Source: an uncultured Clostridia bacterium
GTDB taxonomy: Bacteria; Bacillota; Clostridia; Oscillospirales; Ruminococcaceae
Assembly (NCBI GenBank): GCA_947631055.1
Contig: CANRJZ010000004.1
Span: 1 to 33,728, forward strand
Direction of reading: 5' to 3'
Length of the DNA: 33,728 nt
This document shows, piece after piece, positions 32,771 through 33,728 of this stretch (the first letter of the stretch is position 1; each line of letters begins with the position of its first letter). A model generated the notes under the pieces. The model had not been told where the DNA came from. It was given only the letters and a program-made list of their open reading frames with translations, and did not search any database. The translations under genes and the position numbers were made by a program.

Positions 32771-33004
32771 ACTTTTCTCTCCTTAATAATTTTGCTTTTT
32801 ACGGAAACACTAAAATAAAATTCGGCATTAACGACATTCAAAGCCTGACACGGACGGCTTTGCGATACCGATATCCGATAAAAATGTCATTTATACATTT
32901 TTGATACGGCAGACCAAAGACGTAATGACTCATCTTTGCCGCAGGAACTGAAATGATTTGACAGTACGGCTGCTCTAATCATCACGGCTCCATGCACAAG
33001 CCTA
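32771..33004 (-). promoter_or_regulatory. Long, structured rpsT leader
   Basis: Between the rpsT start and its likely promoter are about 230 nt with three hairpins (plus coordinates): 32840-32845 with 32856-32861; 32880-32887 with 32895-32902; and 32915-32920 with 32933-32938, the last extended by CGG/CCG. It may serve autoregulation by S20, but I do not recognise a described motif. Confidence 0.4.
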
Positions 33005-33010
33005 ATAATA

Positions 33011-33039
33011 ATATTAGCATTTTTTTGTTTTTTTTTCAA
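33011..33039 (-). promoter_or_regulatory. Probable rpsT promoter
   Basis: On the minus strand, TTGAAA (33039-33034) and TAATAT (33016-33011) have a 17-bp spacer of mostly A residues. I found no convincing sigma-G-type promoter for gpr in the remaining gap. Confidence 0.5.
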
Positions 33040-33134
33040 TAGGCAACATCAAAAAAGACATAAAACTTTTATACTGTTTTTTAAGCATTTTACACAAAAT
33101 CAATGCCGAAAATAAACGGAAAGGAAATTCTAAT

Positions 33135-33728
33135 ATGTCCATACGCACAGATCTTGCAGTTGAAATGATAGACGAGAACGCAGCGGAACTTCCGAAAGGG
33201 ATAAAAAGAAGGCTGCGGAAAAGTTCTGCCTGCTCGATAACCGAAATAATCGTCACCGACGATGTTGCCGGAGTAAGGATAGGCAAGCCTAAAGGGCGTT
33301 ACATCACCATAGAAACGGATCGTCTGTCTGCCGCTCCGGAGGATCTCGGCGAGCAGGTCTCCAACATAGCGGACGAGATCATACGTCTTAAAGGGGAGGA
33401 ACGCCGTTCCGCACTTGTTGCAGGTCTGGGAAATTCCGACATAACCCCCGATGCTCTCGGACCTATGGTCATATCACAGATAATCGCAACGAGACATCTT
33501 CACGACGAACTTCCCGAAGGCCACGAACTGCGCCGCCTTAACAAGGTCTCGGCTATCGCTCCGGGAGTTTTAGGTCAGACGGGCATAGAAGCCGCCGAGA
33601 TCATCCGTTCCATATGCGCCGAAACGAAACCGGATATAGTCATCGCCATAGACGCCCTTGCCTGCTCGGATATTTCCCGCCTTGGCTCAACGATACAGCT
33701 CAGCGATTCCGGTATCTCTCCGGGTTCG
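33135..33728 (+). CDS. gpr: Spore germination protease GPR, 3' end beyond window
   Basis: The first 198 codons are present and the frame is still open at the window's end. GPR degrades small acid-soluble spore proteins during germination. The N-terminus MSIRTDLAVE contains the RTD/LAVE processing site, leaving a propeptide of only about six residues compared with about 15-16 in Bacillus. Core blocks are GLGNSDITPDALGP (Asp106), APGVLGQTGIEAAEI, and AIDALACSDISRL (Asp173) followed by TIQLSDSGISPGS; the two Asp residues match the positions proposed to be catalytic. GAAAGGA precedes the ATG. In Bacillus the gene is under sigma-F/G. Confidence 0.95.
   Translation, partial: MSIRTDLAVEMIDENAAELPKGIKRRLRKSSACSITEIIVTDDVAGVRIGKPKGRYITIETDRLSAAPEDLGEQVSNIADEIIRLKGEERRSALVAGLGNSDITPDALGPMVISQIIATRHLHDELPEGHELRRLNKVSAIAPGVLGQTGIEAAEIIRSICAETKPDIVIAIDALACSDISRLGSTIQLSDSGISPGS

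Noticed and set aside
33040-33134. Sigma-G promoter of gpr
   Set aside because: Expected from biology, but no pair of boxes with convincing spacing was found by eye.

Overview
The window reads as chromosomal DNA of a spore-forming, anaerobic, low-to-mid-GC Firmicute, most likely a Ruminococcus-like member of the Oscillospirales (inferred from gene content and style, not from a search). The signs are a PdaA-type muramic-lactam deacetylase, gpr divergent from rpsT, IreB, a tyrosine T-box, a rubredoxin/flavodiiron pair for oxygen defence, AAGGAG-type ribosome binding sites and sigma-A promoters with 17-bp spacers. No rRNA, tRNA, CRISPR array, complete insertion sequence or prophage was seen.

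Layout. 1-514 is non-coding and built of consecutive hairpins and dispersed-repeat pieces. 515-4127 holds a hybrid sensor kinase, a DMT-family permease and a 5'-truncated GNAT acetyltransferase. 4289-6310 holds an SGNH/CE2-like esterase lipoprotein facing rsmE across a shared terminator. 6311-6732 is a second repeat-rich gap. 6733-8621 holds a membrane protein, a C39-like cysteine-protease-fold protein and mscL. 8833-11944 holds an HGSNAT-like acyltransferase, rsmA, ireB and pdaA. 12111-12229 carries another repeat and a terminator, followed by a minus-strand XRE regulator/ImmA-type metalloprotease operon (12235-13597). 13782-14982 is a thioredoxin-reductase-like/glutaredoxin pair, then a T-box and tyrS. 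16816-18229 is a minus-strand rubredoxin-flavodiiron operon.

18570-22410 is a cyclic-di-GMP module: a soluble LacI-type-sensor diguanylate cyclase followed by a PAS/HD-GYP phosphodiesterase. On the minus strand lie a divergent methionyl-tRNA synthetase and an unrecognised 328-aa gene. A two-domain PPK2 enzyme, sfsA and a 56-aa four-cysteine protein follow. A CDF transporter and a YgjP-like metallopeptidase lie on the minus strand, then an ECF-like sigma/anti-sigma pair, rpsT (minus), and gpr, which runs off the end.

The least explained features are (i) a family of intergenic repeats: an about 80-bp element in three same-strand copies, short hairpins with compensatory changes, and a GC-rich hairpin repeat; (ii) the MetRS-like enzyme with a degenerate KMSKS loop, next to an unknown gene whose Shine-Dalgarno is separated from its start by a hairpin; (iii) an ImmA-type protease with a membrane anchor and C-terminal Cys/His module; (iv) a rubredoxin whose first knuckle is C-x-C; and (v) the LacI-sensor GGDEF/HD-GYP pair. 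I found no clearly novel defence or biosynthetic system. Functions are from motif recognition by eye, without database searches.
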